From assembly GCA_003987775.1 (NCBI GenBank), contig RXJD01000016.1, positions 1 through 64,000 of the forward strand: 64,000 nucleotides of DNA. Reading direction: 5' to 3'. The notes under the pieces were generated by a model that saw nothing but the letters and a program-made list of their open reading frames with translations, searched no databases and was not told the origin of the DNA. The translations under genes and the position numbers were made by a program. Positions 1 through 8,299 of the stretch are shown one piece after another (positions within the stretch are counted from its first letter, which is position 1; every line of letters begins with the position of its first letter). The DNA is from Mycobacterium sp. (GTDB taxonomy: Bacteria > Actinomycetota > Actinomycetes > Mycobacteriales > Mycobacteriaceae).

Positions 1-90
1 ATCTATAACACCATCCGACCCCACCAGGCCCTGCACGACCAAACCCCAAAACAGGCTTACCTGGACAAACAAAACCTGCCAGATACTTGA
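1..90 (+). mobile_element. 3' end of an IS transposase (partial at window edge)
   Basis: The first 29 codons read as the end of an integrase-core transposase (YNTIRPHQALHDQTPKQAYL, then a short tail and TGA at 88-90). The N-x-x-R-P-H-x-x-L block is the usual C-terminal end of the DDE domain in IS3- and IS481-type transposases. Only the tail is inside the window, so family, length and intactness cannot be judged. Codon use (CCA, CAA, AAA, ACC) is more A-rich than in neighbouring genes, which fits mobile DNA. No terminal inverted repeat can be assigned with confidence before the next gene. Confidence 0.75.
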
Positions 91-132
91 CACAAGACAA
101 CGATGCGGGGATCTCCGCCGTACCCTTGCAGA

Positions 133-795
133 ATGAGCCTGGTAGCCGGTCGCGGCCCACTCAGCGGCGACCCCGCCGGCCGATTCGCCCCTCCCATCCC
201 CCACGACGTCGTCTACATCGAGCCACATCCGCGTCGGGTTCAGGCCCTGCACAACGGACAGATCGTCATCGATACCGAGAGCGCACTGATGGTGCACCGG
301 CGCAGCCACCCGCTCAGTTATGTCTTCCCCGAAGGCGTAATCACCGGCCTCCCAGCCGAACCCGAGCCGGAAGCGCCGGGATACGTCCACGTGCCCTGGA
401 CCGCGGTCGACGCCTGGTTCGAGGAGGGACGCAAACTCGTGCATTACCCGCCCAACCCGTATCACCGTGTCGACTGCCGGCTGACGCGCCGAAGGCTGCG
501 AGTATCGCTCCACGGCACACTGCTGGTCGACACCGACGACACCACAATCGTCTTCGAAACCGCGCTCGAGCCAAGGCTTTACGTGGCTCCCCACCATGTG
601 CGTACCGAGCTGCTACGCCGAACCGACACGTCGACGTACTGCAACTACAAGGGGTACGCGACGTATTGGGCGGCACTCGACGGCGACGAGGACATTGCCT
701 GGACCTACGCCGAACCGTATCCCGAAAGCCAGCCAATAGCAGAACATTTCAGCTTCGACCCCGCCAAAGTTCAGGTCGAGGCCGAACTCCCGTAG
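133..795 (+). CDS. Two-domain DUF427 protein
   Basis: The 220-residue product carries two DUF427 modules. The first has the ligand-like pattern around VVYIEPHPRRVQALHNGQIV. The second has RRLRVSLHGTLLVDTDDT followed by the family signature TSTYCNYKGYATYW (the [TS]xCPxKGxAxYW block). DUF427 is a small beta-rich fold of unknown biochemical role. The ATG at 133 is preferred over an in-frame ATG at 103, which would start only 12 bases after the transposase stop. It converges on the acyl-CoA dehydrogenase gene with a 25-base overlap of the 3' ends. Function unknown. Confidence 0.8.
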   Translation: MSLVAGRGPLSGDPAGRFAPPIPHDVVYIEPHPRRVQALHNGQIVIDTESALMVHRRSHPLSYVFPEGVITGLPAEPEPEAPGYVHVPWTAVDAWFEEGRKLVHYPPNPYHRVDCRLTRRRLRVSLHGTLLVDTDDTTIVFETALEPRLYVAPHHVRTELLRRTDTSTYCNYKGYATYWAALDGDEDIAWTYAEPYPESQPIAEHFSFDPAKVQVEAELP

Positions 796-1931
796 GCCGG
801 GCGGCCCAGCCGCAGTTCGTGCTGGGCGATCATGTTGCGGAAGACCTCCAGCGAACCGCCGTAAATGCCCATCGGCAACGCCAACCGGAAAAGGTGCTCG
901 GCCGAGCCGTCGTCGGCGGATCCCTCGGTATCCGTCGGCAACACCGCCGCCGGCCCCAGCATGTCCATCAGGTCCGCCGAGATGTCGCGCATGGTCTGGC
1001 CGATCGCGACCCGTCCGAACATCCCAGGGCTGGACAACGCCGCTTCCGTCCGCGCGAAACTACGCCCCAGGCGATACAACACCGACGAGTCGTCCACGTC
1101 CGCGACAGCTGCCACCCGGTCGACCGCTTCGGCCATCAACACGCCGTGGCCGGCCATCGCCGCGACGTCCTGCAGCCCCTCGGCATCGGGTTCGGTCAAC
1201 CCGTGCTCGGAATCCAACGCGGCACGCATCACCGTCCATCCGCCGTTGACCTCACCGATCCGGTACAGGTCGTCGACGCGCACGTTGCTGTAGAAAACGA
1301 TGTTCGTGCGGTCACCGTCGAGGGTACGAATGCCCTGAATCTCGATGCCCGGTGAATCCAGCGGCACCAGAAACATCGTCAGGTTCCGATGTTTCGGTCC
1401 CTGCGGATCGGTGTTGGTCAGCAGGAAGACGTACTTCGCGTTCTGCGCGTTCGAGGTGAACATCTTGGAGCCGTTAATGATCCAGCCGTCTGCGTCCCGG
1501 ACCGCACGGGTCTTGCAGGTCGCGACGTCTGAGCCGCCTTCGGGTTCGGTGTAGCCGAGGCATAACCGCACCTCCCCGGACAGCACGCCCGGCAGCACCA
1601 TCTCCGCGAGCTCGGGCACCGCGAACTGCTGCACGAGATGCGCGACGACGGACGTCGTGCCCCAGTGATACCAGGGGGTATGAGCCCGCGCGATCTCCAG
1701 GTTGAAGATGCGACGACGGACGGCGCTGAACCCGCCGTCCGCTTCCGGCTTCCAGTCCGAAGCCAGGAAGCCGGCTTCGCCCAGCGCCAAATGCACGCGC
1801 TCGTCGAAGTTTTCACCCAACTCGCGATTTCGCCGGCGCACCTCGTCGGTCACGTGCTCCGTGATGAACGCGCGCGTCCGGTCATAGAAAGCCCGGTCGT
1901 CGTCCGACAACGGCACAACAGAGAAGTCCAC
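771..1931 (-). CDS. Acyl-CoA dehydrogenase (FadE family)
   Basis: The 386-residue protein has the full acyl-CoA dehydrogenase layout: helical N-terminal domain, a central beta domain with YTEPEGGSD (FAD/substrate loop) and DGWIINGSKMFTSNA, and a C-terminal helical domain ending in YGGSLEVFRNMIAQHELRLG. It would oxidise an acyl-CoA to the 2-enoyl-CoA with FAD and pass electrons to ETF. The GTG start at 1931 directly follows the stop of the upstream LLM gene, so it is the last gene of a thioesterase-LLM-FadE operon. The substrate is unknown; the company of thioesterases and an SMP-30 hydrolase suggests catabolism of an unusual acyl or ring-derived acid. Confidence 0.9.
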   Translation of the reverse strand: MDFSVVPLSDDDRAFYDRTRAFITEHVTDEVRRRNRELGENFDERVHLALGEAGFLASDWKPEADGGFSAVRRRIFNLEIARAHTPWYHWGTTSVVAHLVQQFAVPELAEMVLPGVLSGEVRLCLGYTEPEGGSDVATCKTRAVRDADGWIINGSKMFTSNAQNAKYVFLLTNTDPQGPKHRNLTMFLVPLDSPGIEIQGIRTLDGDRTNIVFYSNVRVDDLYRIGEVNGGWTVMRAALDSEHGLTEPDAEGLQDVAAMAGHGVLMAEAVDRVAAVADVDDSSVLYRLGRSFARTEAALSSPGMFGRVAIGQTMRDISADLMDMLGPAAVLPTDTEGSADDGSAEHLFRLALPMGIYGGSLEVFRNMIAQHELRLGRPAYGSSAST

Positions 1932-2852
1932 TCAGATCACGTCGATCACCAGAGAACGGAACCGGTCCATCGTTTCCAGCGCATGCGCCAGGCTGTCACC
2001 GGGCAGATGCGCGGATACCCACGTAACGCCCAGTGCGGCAAGCTCTTCCAGCCCGGCCAGGTAGGCGTCGGCGTTGAAGTCGTCGCCGGCCGGATTGCCG
2101 CCCGCGAAGTTGCTGAAGGTGATGTCGACCGTCGACCAGTCCTTACCCACCGCGTCGCAGCGCCTGCGGAGATCGCCGATTCCGGCGGCCAGTGACTCCA
2201 TCGAGTCGATGACGGCGGTCCCGGCGGTGCGCGCCAGTCCGGCGGGGGCCGGGAAGGGACACCAGCCGTCTCCGTATTGCGCAACCCGTTGGCGGGCCGT
2301 TCCGGTATTGCCGCCGATCCAGATCGGCGGATGCGGCCGGCTCACCGGCAACGGGTGGGCGGTGATCCCGCGCGCGGTGAAATGCTGCCCCTCGAAGGAG
2401 ATGTCGTCGGACGTCCAGATGGCCCGGATTGCCTGCAGCGATTCCTCGAACAACTCGGCACGCTTGTCATAGTCCACGCCCAGAGCGGCGAATTCCCGCC
2501 GCAGATAACCCACGCCCACCGCAAGGGTGAACCGGCCACCGGACAGCAGATCCAGCGTCGCTCCGGATTTGGCCACCACGAACGGGTTTCGGTAGGGCAG
2601 CACCACGATGTTCGGAATAAGCCGCAACGTGGAGGTTCGTGCCGCCGCAAAGCCAAGAGCCACAAACGGATCCAGTGCGTCGTGGCCGCCCGCCTCCAGC
2701 CAGCGCTGGGAAGGGGCCGGATGGTCGGTGAACCCGAACCCGTGGAACCCGGCCTTCTCCGCCGCCGCCGCCACCGTTGCGATGCCGTCTCCGCTGACCA
2801 GCTCCGGGTTGTACGGATGGCTGTGCATCGGATGAGTGATGGTGAAACGCAC
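1932..2852 (-). CDS. LLM class (F420-dependent) oxidoreductase
   Basis: The 306-residue product is a luciferase-like TIM barrel: N-terminal GFGFTDHPAPS, the LRLIPNIVVLPYRNPF strand, and the GGRFTLAVGVGYLRREFAALG motif typical of mycobacterial F420-dependent LLM enzymes, then PHPPIWIGGNT. Such proteins bind F420 (less often FMN) and catalyse hydride transfer or monooxygenation. The GTG start lies five bases after the stop of the thioesterase gene, and its stop abuts the FadE start, so the three genes are co-transcribed. The exact substrate is not deducible. Confidence 0.85.
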   Translation of the reverse strand: MRFTITHPMHSHPYNPELVSGDGIATVAAAAEKAGFHGFGFTDHPAPSQRWLEAGGHDALDPFVALGFAAARTSTLRLIPNIVVLPYRNPFVVAKSGATLDLLSGGRFTLAVGVGYLRREFAALGVDYDKRAELFEESLQAIRAIWTSDDISFEGQHFTARGITAHPLPVSRPHPPIWIGGNTGTARQRVAQYGDGWCPFPAPAGLARTAGTAVIDSMESLAAGIGDLRRRCDAVGKDWSTVDITFSNFAGGNPAGDDFNADAYLAGLEELAALGVTWVSAHLPGDSLAHALETMDRFRSLVIDVI

Positions 2853-2857
2853 GGGAA

Positions 2858-3748
2858 TTAGAACCGGGCCGCAGCGTTGATCGAGGTGTCACTGGTGCGC
2901 AGCGGGCGGATCAGCGCCTCCTGGGCGAAGGAACACAGCAGGTCGCCGTCTTCGGTATGCACGGTGCCGCGCACGTACGACATTCCCGCACCGACCTGCG
3001 TGCTCTCGTGGCTGTAGAGCAGCCAGTCGTCCCAGCGCACCGGCTCGTGGAACGACACGAAGATCGACATCGGCGCGGTCGACACCGTGAGGTGCGCTTG
3101 GGCAGTGCCGATACCGGGATGCGCCCGCATGCTGGTCGAAATGCCCAGGTGGCCGGTGAAATACGCGAGCAGTGCCTTCGCCAGATCGTCTCGCTCCGGG
3201 ATGGGATCGTAGTGCAGCCATGCGTACAGTTCCGGCGGACCGACCTCGTCCGGGCTGTTCACATCGACCACGTCGACCAGGCGCAGTTCCCGACCGGCCA
3301 TCGGCATCTCGACAACGTTGGCTTCTGCCGGCGCCGCGACGTCAGGACGGGTCAGGTGATGACGGATGACGTCATCCGTCGGAACGTCGGTCAGCACCGT
3401 GACGCTCACACATCGCCTGCCGCCCTGCAACACCGAGATGATCGCCGTTGCGGTGGAGCGGCCTTCGTTGAGCACATCGAGGACGAGTTCGATGGGCGGC
3501 CCCACCATCACCGCGCGGGCGAACACCGCGTGCGCCGAGCGCACGGACTTGCCCTCAAATCGCTTCGCGGCGGCCACAATCGCCTGAGCGACCACCTGCG
3601 TACCCTCCACCACCTGCCGGCCGTCCTGCCCGGCCAGCCCGGTGTCGGCGGTGAACCGATCGGAGCCCTCGGGCCGCACCTCGAAGAGATCCAGCAGGCT
3701 CTCCACCGACCACTGGACCTGTTCAGACTCTGTCGTCAACGCGCTCAC
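2858..3748 (-). CDS. Acyl-CoA thioesterase, TesB-like double hotdog
   Basis: The 296-residue product has two hotdog-like halves: the first around EGTQVVAQAIVAAAKRFEGKSVRSAHAVF (central helix and strand, shown in part), the second around GHLGISTSMRAHP and TAPMSIFVSFHEPVRWDDWLLY, ending with the TesB-like GMSYVRGTVHTEDGDLLCSFAQEALIR strands. Family members hydrolyse acyl-CoA to free acid and CoA. GTG start. First gene of the leftward operon with the LLM oxidoreductase and FadE. It faces the SMP-30 gene, with 68 bases between the two starts. Confidence 0.8.
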   Translation of the reverse strand: MSALTTESEQVQWSVESLLDLFEVRPEGSDRFTADTGLAGQDGRQVVEGTQVVAQAIVAAAKRFEGKSVRSAHAVFARAVMVGPPIELVLDVLNEGRSTATAIISVLQGGRRCVSVTVLTDVPTDDVIRHHLTRPDVAAPAEANVVEMPMAGRELRLVDVVDVNSPDEVGPPELYAWLHYDPIPERDDLAKALLAYFTGHLGISTSMRAHPGIGTAQAHLTVSTAPMSIFVSFHEPVRWDDWLLYSHESTQVGAGMSYVRGTVHTEDGDLLCSFAQEALIRPLRTSDTSINAAARF

Positions 3749-3764
3749 CCCTTGTTCCGGCAGC

Positions 3765-3780
3765 TCACGGCTCAGCGTGA
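3765..3780. promoter_or_regulatory. Short inverted repeat between divergent operons
   Basis: TCACG-GCTCAG-CGTGA, perfect five-base arms, lies between the thioesterase and SMP-30 starts. It may be an operator for the TetR protein encoded at 5625-6176. Arms this short can arise by chance. Confidence 0.3.
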
Positions 3781-3793
3781 CATTTCGTGCAAA

Positions 3794-3879
3794 ATTTGTA
3801 AAGCTCGTACCGAGCCATGCCCGCGTTGACAGCGACGCCTGTGGTGCATGACACTTTGGCAGTGATTTGTAAAGGCTCG
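3794..3879 (+). repeat. Direct repeat ATTTGTAAAG(G)CTCG, two copies
   Basis: ATTTGTAAAGCTCG at 3794-3807 recurs as ATTTGTAAAGGCTCG at 3865-3879, 71 bases apart, once in the divergent spacer and once inside the annotated 5' end of the SMP-30 gene. Low-GC near-identical 14/15-mers in such GC-rich DNA are unusual. They may be regulator sites, and if so the true SMP-30 start may lie further downstream. Confidence 0.4.
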
Positions 3880-4698
3880 CTGGCGCCGACCCCGCTCGCC
3901 GACGGCTTTTGCTTCGGTGAGGGCCCGCGCTGGTTCGAGGGCCTGCTGTGGTTCTCCGACATGCTCGGCGAAGCCGTGCACACCTGCAACTTGCGCGGCT
4001 CGCTCACCACGCTGCCACTGCCGGGTCATACACCGTCAGGACTTGGTTTCCGTCCCGACGGATCGCTGCTCATCGTGTCCACCGAGGACAAGAAGGTGCT
4101 CCGGTACGACGGCGAGACCGTGGAGCCCGTTGCCGACCTGTCCGCCCTCGCACCCGCGAGCCTCGGCGACATGGTGATCGACAACCTCGGACGCGCCTAC
4201 ATCGGGTCCCAGGCGTTCGAAGGCGGCACCGTCATCCGGCTCGACACCGACAACAACGCGACCGTGGTGGCGACCGACCTCGACTTCCCCAACGGCATGG
4301 TCATCTCACCGGACGGCGGCACCCTGATCGTCGCCGAGTCCACCGGCCGCCGCCTCACCGCGTACACCGTCGACAAGGACGGCGGGCTCGCCGGCCGGCG
4401 GGTCTTCGCCGACGGCCTGGACGGCCCGCCCGACGGTATCGCGCTCGACGCCGAGGGCGCGGTGTGGGCGGCGATGACCCTGGCCCACCAGTTCGAGCGG
4501 ATCACCGAGGGCGGCGACGTGACCGACCGGATAGACCTGGGCGACCGGGCGGCCATCGCCTGCACGCTCGGCGGTCCGGAGCGGCGCACCCTGTTTCTGC
4601 TGTCGAGCACCGATGCTTATCCCAAGCGACTGGTAGGTACCCGCTCGGCCAGGCTGGACGCGGTGCGGGTGGACATTCCGGGCGCCGGCCTGCCCTGA
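3817..4698 (+). CDS. SMP-30/gluconolactonase/LRE family hydrolase
   Basis: The 293-residue product is a six-bladed beta-propeller: FCFGEGPRWFEGLLWFSDM (first metal-binding Glu), GDMVIDNLGRAYIGSQAF, DLDFPNGMVISPDGGTLIVA and DGPPDGIALDAEGAVWAAM (metal-site Asn/Asp). Members hydrolyse lactones or similar esters using one divalent metal. The conserved domain begins near residue 27, so the first approximately 25 residues are poorly supported, and part of a direct repeat falls there. First gene of a + strand operon with a thioesterase (12-base gap) and TetR. Confidence 0.8.
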   Translation: MPALTATPVVHDTLAVICKGSLAPTPLADGFCFGEGPRWFEGLLWFSDMLGEAVHTCNLRGSLTTLPLPGHTPSGLGFRPDGSLLIVSTEDKKVLRYDGETVEPVADLSALAPASLGDMVIDNLGRAYIGSQAFEGGTVIRLDTDNNATVVATDLDFPNGMVISPDGGTLIVAESTGRRLTAYTVDKDGGLAGRRVFADGLDGPPDGIALDAEGAVWAAMTLAHQFERITEGGDVTDRIDLGDRAAIACTLGGPERRTLFLLSSTDAYPKRLVGTRSARLDAVRVDIPGAGLP

Positions 4699-4710
4699 CC
4701 GGAAAGGGGG

Positions 4711-5628
4711 ATGATGACCGACTCGTACTACGAGCTGATCCAAGATATTCCAGACGCCGACGCGCAGGGCGAGAAATTCCGCGCCACCGACCTGGCCCGC
4801 GGCACCTGGTCGTCCTCGATCCAGCACGGTGCGCCGGTGTCGGCGTTGCTGACGCGTGCGCTGGAGCGTTGTGAGCGGCGCGACGACACCCGGCTGAGCC
4901 GCGTGGTGATCGACCTGCTCGGCGCGGTCCCGGTGGAAGGGGACCTGTGGGTCCGTTCGAAGCTCGAACGCGGCGGCAGGCAGATCGAGTTGGTCACCGC
5001 CGAGATGCTGGCACTGGGACCCGACGGTGAGCCGCGACCGGTGGCCCGGGCCAGTGGATGGCGGCTGCAGCACGTCGACACCGCGGCGGTCGCCCATGCG
5101 CCGATGCCGGCGCTCCGCCTCCTGTCGGAGGCGAGGGACCGCAACCTGAAGGCAAGGAACTGGGACCGCAACTACGTCCACAGCCTGGAGTGGCTGTGGT
5201 TGACCGTGCCGATGACGCCGGGCCCGGGTGAATCGTGGATCAGGCCCGTCGCGGACCTGGTCGCCGGTGAAACCATGACGCCGCTGGAGCGCTTGTTCGC
5301 GGTGGCCGATTGCGCCAACGGCATCGGCAGCAAGCTGGACATCACCAAGTTCACCTTCGTCAACACCGATCTGGCCGTGCACGTATTCCGGGTTCCCGAC
5401 GGTGACTGGATCGGCATCCGTGCGGAAACCAGCTACGGCCCGGACGGCATCGGCACCACGATCGGAACACTGTTCGACCAGCAGGGTGCGGTCGGCGCCA
5501 TCCAGCAGTCGGTACTGGTGCGCCCGAGACCGCCCAAACCACAGCCAGAGCCACAGCCAGAGCCACAGCCAGAGCCAGAGCCAGAGCCAGACAGAAGCCC
5601 AAAAACGCCGGGAGAGAACGAGTCATGA
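4711..5628 (+). CDS. Thioesterase-like protein with PQPE repeat tail
   Basis: The 305-residue product resembles the acyl-CoA thioesterase double-hotdog family: HGAPVSALLTRALER, VVIDLLGAVPVEGDLWV and a second half with MTPLERLFAVADCANGIGSKL and FVNTDLAVHVFRVPDG. The last approximately 30 residues are a low-complexity PKPQPEPQPEPQPEPEPEP tail made by a 12-base tandem repeat. Start is one of two consecutive ATGs (4711, 4714) after a purine-rich ribosome site. Its stop overlaps the TetR start by ATGA. Probably hydrolyses a CoA ester from the pathway controlled by that TetR. Confidence 0.75.
   Translation: MMTDSYYELIQDIPDADAQGEKFRATDLARGTWSSSIQHGAPVSALLTRALERCERRDDTRLSRVVIDLLGAVPVEGDLWVRSKLERGGRQIELVTAEMLALGPDGEPRPVARASGWRLQHVDTAAVAHAPMPALRLLSEARDRNLKARNWDRNYVHSLEWLWLTVPMTPGPGESWIRPVADLVAGETMTPLERLFAVADCANGIGSKLDITKFTFVNTDLAVHVFRVPDGDWIGIRAETSYGPDGIGTTIGTLFDQQGAVGAIQQSVLVRPRPPKPQPEPQPEPQPEPEPEPDRSPKTPGENES
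5539..5592 (+). repeat. In-frame CCACAGCCAGAG tandem repeat
   Basis: Three exact copies of CCACAGCCAGAG (5539-5574) are followed by two CCAGAG half units and a diverged third (5575-5592). They encode Pro-Gln-Pro-Glu then Pro-Glu units at the C-terminus of the thioesterase-like protein. Because units are 12 and 6 bases, expansion or contraction keeps the frame. Confidence 0.9.
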
Positions 5629-6176
5629 GCCAGCCGTCGCCGGTGAGCGAAAGCATGGAGAACGACACCTCGACCCGCCAGCGGATCCTTGCCGCCACCG
5701 CAGAAGTACTGGCCCGCAGCGGCAAGACCAAACTCAGCCTGTCCGAGGTCTCAGCGCAGGCCGGGGTATCGCGCCCCACGCTCTACCGCTGGTTCGCCTC
5801 CAAAGAAGAGCTGATGTCGGCGTTCTCCAAATACGAGCGCGAGAATTTCGAGAAGGGGCTGGCGAAGGCGACGGCCGGGCTCAAGGGCGTCGAAAGGCTG
5901 GACGCGGCTTTGCGATTCATCGTCGACTATCAGTACTCGTACTCGGGCGTGCGCATGGTCGACATCGAGCCCGAGCATGTCCTGCCGCAGATGTCCGGCG
6001 TCATCCCGGAGATGCGGGAAGGGCTGCAACGTCTGCTGCCCGGGCCCAACGCCGCGGTGAAGGCCGCCACCGCGATCCGAATCGCCATCTCGCACTACGT
6101 CGTTCGCAGCGACGACGCCGACCAGTTCCTGGCCCAGCTGCGCCACGCCGTCGGCATCAAAGGAACTACCGACTGA
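5625..6176 (+). CDS. TetR family transcriptional regulator
   Basis: 183 residues. The N-terminal helix-turn-helix is TRQRILAATAEVLARSG then LSLSEVSAQAGVSRPTLYRW, the standard TetR DNA-binding domain, with a C-terminal ligand domain that includes HYVVRSDDADQFLAQLRHAVG. It overlaps the thioesterase gene by four bases (ATGA), so it is the last gene of the SMP-30 operon and probably controls it and the divergent FadE operon. Its 3' end overlaps the convergent FAD oxidase gene by 11 bases. The ligand is unknown, perhaps an acyl-CoA of the local pathway. Confidence 0.9.
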   Translation: MSQPSPVSESMENDTSTRQRILAATAEVLARSGKTKLSLSEVSAQAGVSRPTLYRWFASKEELMSAFSKYERENFEKGLAKATAGLKGVERLDAALRFIVDYQYSYSGVRMVDIEPEHVLPQMSGVIPEMREGLQRLLPGPNAAVKAATAIRIAISHYVVRSDDADQFLAQLRHAVGIKGTTD

Positions 6177-7521
6177 ACAGCACCGCCGCGTTGAGGTAGC
6201 CGGTCGGGTCCAGCGCCGCCTTCACGGCGCGCATCGCGGCGACATCGGCCTCCTGCCGGGACATCCCCAGGTAGGGCCTCTTCACTGTGCCGACACCGTG
6301 CTCAGAACTGACGTTGCCGCCGCAGCCGGAGATCAGCTCCATCATCTCGGCATACAGCGCCGGCTCGTGCTCCGCCGGGAAGCGAAGCACGTTCAGGTGC
6401 AGATTGCCCTCCCCCACATGGCCGAACAACACCGGCAGCGCATCGGGCACGCGGTCACCGATCAACGTCACCGCGGCGCGGGCAAACCCGTCGACAGCCG
6501 GCAAGGGCAGCGACACATCGAATTTCAACGGCGGCCCGTACACCCCGAGCACCTCGTTCAGCGACTCACGCACCCGCCACAACCGTTGTTGCGCAACAGC
6601 ATCCACGCCAACCGCCGGTTCGCCGCACATCCGCACACTATCCAGCAGCCCGGCCAGTCGCTGCGCCTGGTCGTGGTCCGCCGCCAACTCCACCAGGAGC
6701 AGCCAGTCGCCGGCGACCGGCGCCCCGACCCCCAGCTGATCGCGCGTCAGCGCCGCACCCCGGCCGTCGATCAACTCCAGCGCCGCGATCCCGTCCACTT
6801 CGGCGAACGCCCGGCCCGCCTCGACCAACGCCCCGAGCTCGGCGAACCCGCAGACCGCCGTCACCCGGTGCGACGGCGTCGGGTGCAGCCGCAGGTCCAG
6901 CGCGGTGATGACGCCCAGAGTGCCCTCGGCGCCGACGAACAGAGACGGCAGATCGTAGCCGGTGTTGTCGCTGCGCACCCGGCTGTGCCGGCGCAGCACC
7001 GAGCCGTCGGGCAGTGCCACGTCCAATCCAACGACCTGTTCACCCATGTTGCCGTAACGGACGGTGCGCAAGCCGCCCGCGTTGGTGGAGGCCATGCCGC
7101 CGATAGTCGCGCTGTCGCGGGCGGCCAGGTCGACGCCGAACACCAGGCCCGCCGCCGCGGCGACACCCTGCACCGTCGCCAGCGTGGCGCCGGCCCCGGC
7201 AGATACCCGGCGCTCGACCGCATCGACTTCGCCTACAGCACAGAGCCTTTCGGTGGACAGCAGCACGTCGTCGTGCTCTGGCACCGTGCCGGCCACCAGC
7301 GAGGTGCGACCGCCCTGGACCGTGACGTGCGCGCCGGCATCGCGGCACACCCGGAGCACCGCGGCGACCTCGTCTGCCGATCCCGGACGGACCAGCGCGC
7401 TGGCCTTGCCGCGATACCGGCCGGTGTGGTCGACGCTGCGGCCCGCCAGGACCTCGGGGTCGGTGACGACCTGATTCGAGCCCACCACCTCGGTCAGGAG
7501 GACGGTCAGGCTCGACGGCAT
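6166..7521 (-). CDS. FAD-linked oxidase (GlcD/D-lactate dehydrogenase type)
   Basis: The 451-residue product has an N-terminal PCMH FAD domain (VTVQGGRTSLVAGTVP; DSATIGGMASTNAGGLRTVR; GAEGTLGVITALDLRLHPTP) and the C-terminal FAD-oxidase cap with FGHVGEGNLHLNVLR and GGNVSSEHGVGTVKRPYLG. This is the D-2-hydroxyacid dehydrogenase/glycolate oxidase GlcD layout. The start MPSSLTVLLTEVVG at 7521 is three bases from the stop of the SDR gene; a longer in-frame extension would run through that gene. Length and position match H37Rv Rv0161. Last gene of the DapB-like/SDR/FAD operon. Substrate unknown. Confidence 0.85.
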   Translation of the reverse strand: MPSSLTVLLTEVVGSNQVVTDPEVLAGRSVDHTGRYRGKASALVRPGSADEVAAVLRVCRDAGAHVTVQGGRTSLVAGTVPEHDDVLLSTERLCAVGEVDAVERRVSAGAGATLATVQGVAAAAGLVFGVDLAARDSATIGGMASTNAGGLRTVRYGNMGEQVVGLDVALPDGSVLRRHSRVRSDNTGYDLPSLFVGAEGTLGVITALDLRLHPTPSHRVTAVCGFAELGALVEAGRAFAEVDGIAALELIDGRGAALTRDQLGVGAPVAGDWLLLVELAADHDQAQRLAGLLDSVRMCGEPAVGVDAVAQQRLWRVRESLNEVLGVYGPPLKFDVSLPLPAVDGFARAAVTLIGDRVPDALPVLFGHVGEGNLHLNVLRFPAEHEPALYAEMMELISGCGGNVSSEHGVGTVKRPYLGMSRQEADVAAMRAVKAALDPTGYLNAAVLFSR

Positions 7522-7523
7522 GC

Positions 7524-8273
7524 TCAGAACTGCTTGTGCGGAACGTCGGTCACCAGCCCGCCGTCCATGATGAACTCGCTGCCGGTGGCGTAGGACGCTT
7601 CGTCGCTGGCGAGGAACACGACGAACGTCGCGACTTCGCGCGCCTCGGCAGGCCGGCCCAACGGAATGGTGACCATGTCCTCGGGCAGGTGCGCGGTCAT
7701 CGGGGTGCGGATGAAGCCGGGGTGCACCGAATTCACCCGGATGTTCAACGGCGCGAGCTCCAGGGCTGCGGATTTGGTGATACCGCGGACCGCCCACTTG
7801 GACGCGACGTAGGGATGCACCATCGGCGCGCCGCGGATCCCTTCGATCGAAGAGATGTTGATGATGGAACCGCCGCCGGCCTCGGTCATCGGGTCGACCA
7901 CCGAACGCATGCCCAGGAAGGTGCCGGTCAGGTTGACGTCGAGCACCTGCTGCCACTTGTCCATCCGGAATTCGCGCAGCGGCCCGGCCGCGACGATGCC
8001 GGCGTTGTTGACCAGCACGTCGAGCTTGCCGAACTCACCGACAGCAGTGGCGACCGCGGCTTCCCACTGGTCGAGTTGCGTCACGTCGAGATGGACATAG
8101 CGTGCCGCATCACCCAATTCAGAGGCCAGCGCTTTGCCCTCGTCGTCGCGGATGTCACCGATCACCACCTTGGCGCCTTCGGTGACCAGCAGCCGCGCAT
8201 CCTCGGCGCCCATTCCCCGGGCCCCGCCGCTGATCAGCGCGACCTTGCCTTCGACCCGTCCCGGTCGTTCCAT
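7524..8273 (-). CDS. Short-chain dehydrogenase/reductase, FabG3-like
   Basis: 249-residue classical SDR: cofactor motif SGGARGMGAEDARLL (TGxxxGxG with Ser first), D at GDIRDD favouring NAD(H), NNAG at LVNNAGIVAAG, and catalytic NISSIEGIRG then YVASK. The C-terminus has the GGLVTD end usual in FabG-like proteins. It most resembles mycobacterial hydroxysteroid dehydrogenases such as FabG3 (20-beta/3-alpha type), so a sterol-like or other hydroxy/keto substrate is possible. A purine-rich ribosome site precedes the ATG. It lies between the DapB-like gene and the FAD oxidase in one operon. Confidence 0.85.
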   Translation of the reverse strand: MERPGRVEGKVALISGGARGMGAEDARLLVTEGAKVVIGDIRDDEGKALASELGDAARYVHLDVTQLDQWEAAVATAVGEFGKLDVLVNNAGIVAAGPLREFRMDKWQQVLDVNLTGTFLGMRSVVDPMTEAGGGSIINISSIEGIRGAPMVHPYVASKWAVRGITKSAALELAPLNIRVNSVHPGFIRTPMTAHLPEDMVTIPLGRPAEAREVATFVVFLASDEASYATGSEFIMDGGLVTDVPHKQF

Positions 8274-8299
8274 CGCAGCCGGTTCCTTTCCCTAGACCA

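Noticed and set aside
1..132. Complete insertion sequence
   Set aside because: Only the last 29 codons of the transposase are present and no terminal repeat can be assigned.
3826..3855. TTGACA with GACACT 18 bases later as a SMP-30 promoter
   Set aside because: The -10 is poor and the element lies inside the annotated gene; it would matter only if the start is far downstream, which is not shown.
7522..7956. N-terminal extension of the FAD oxidase into the SDR gene
   Set aside because: The extra residues are low-complexity Arg/His sequence and overlap the well-supported SDR; the ATG at 7521 fits the gene boundary.
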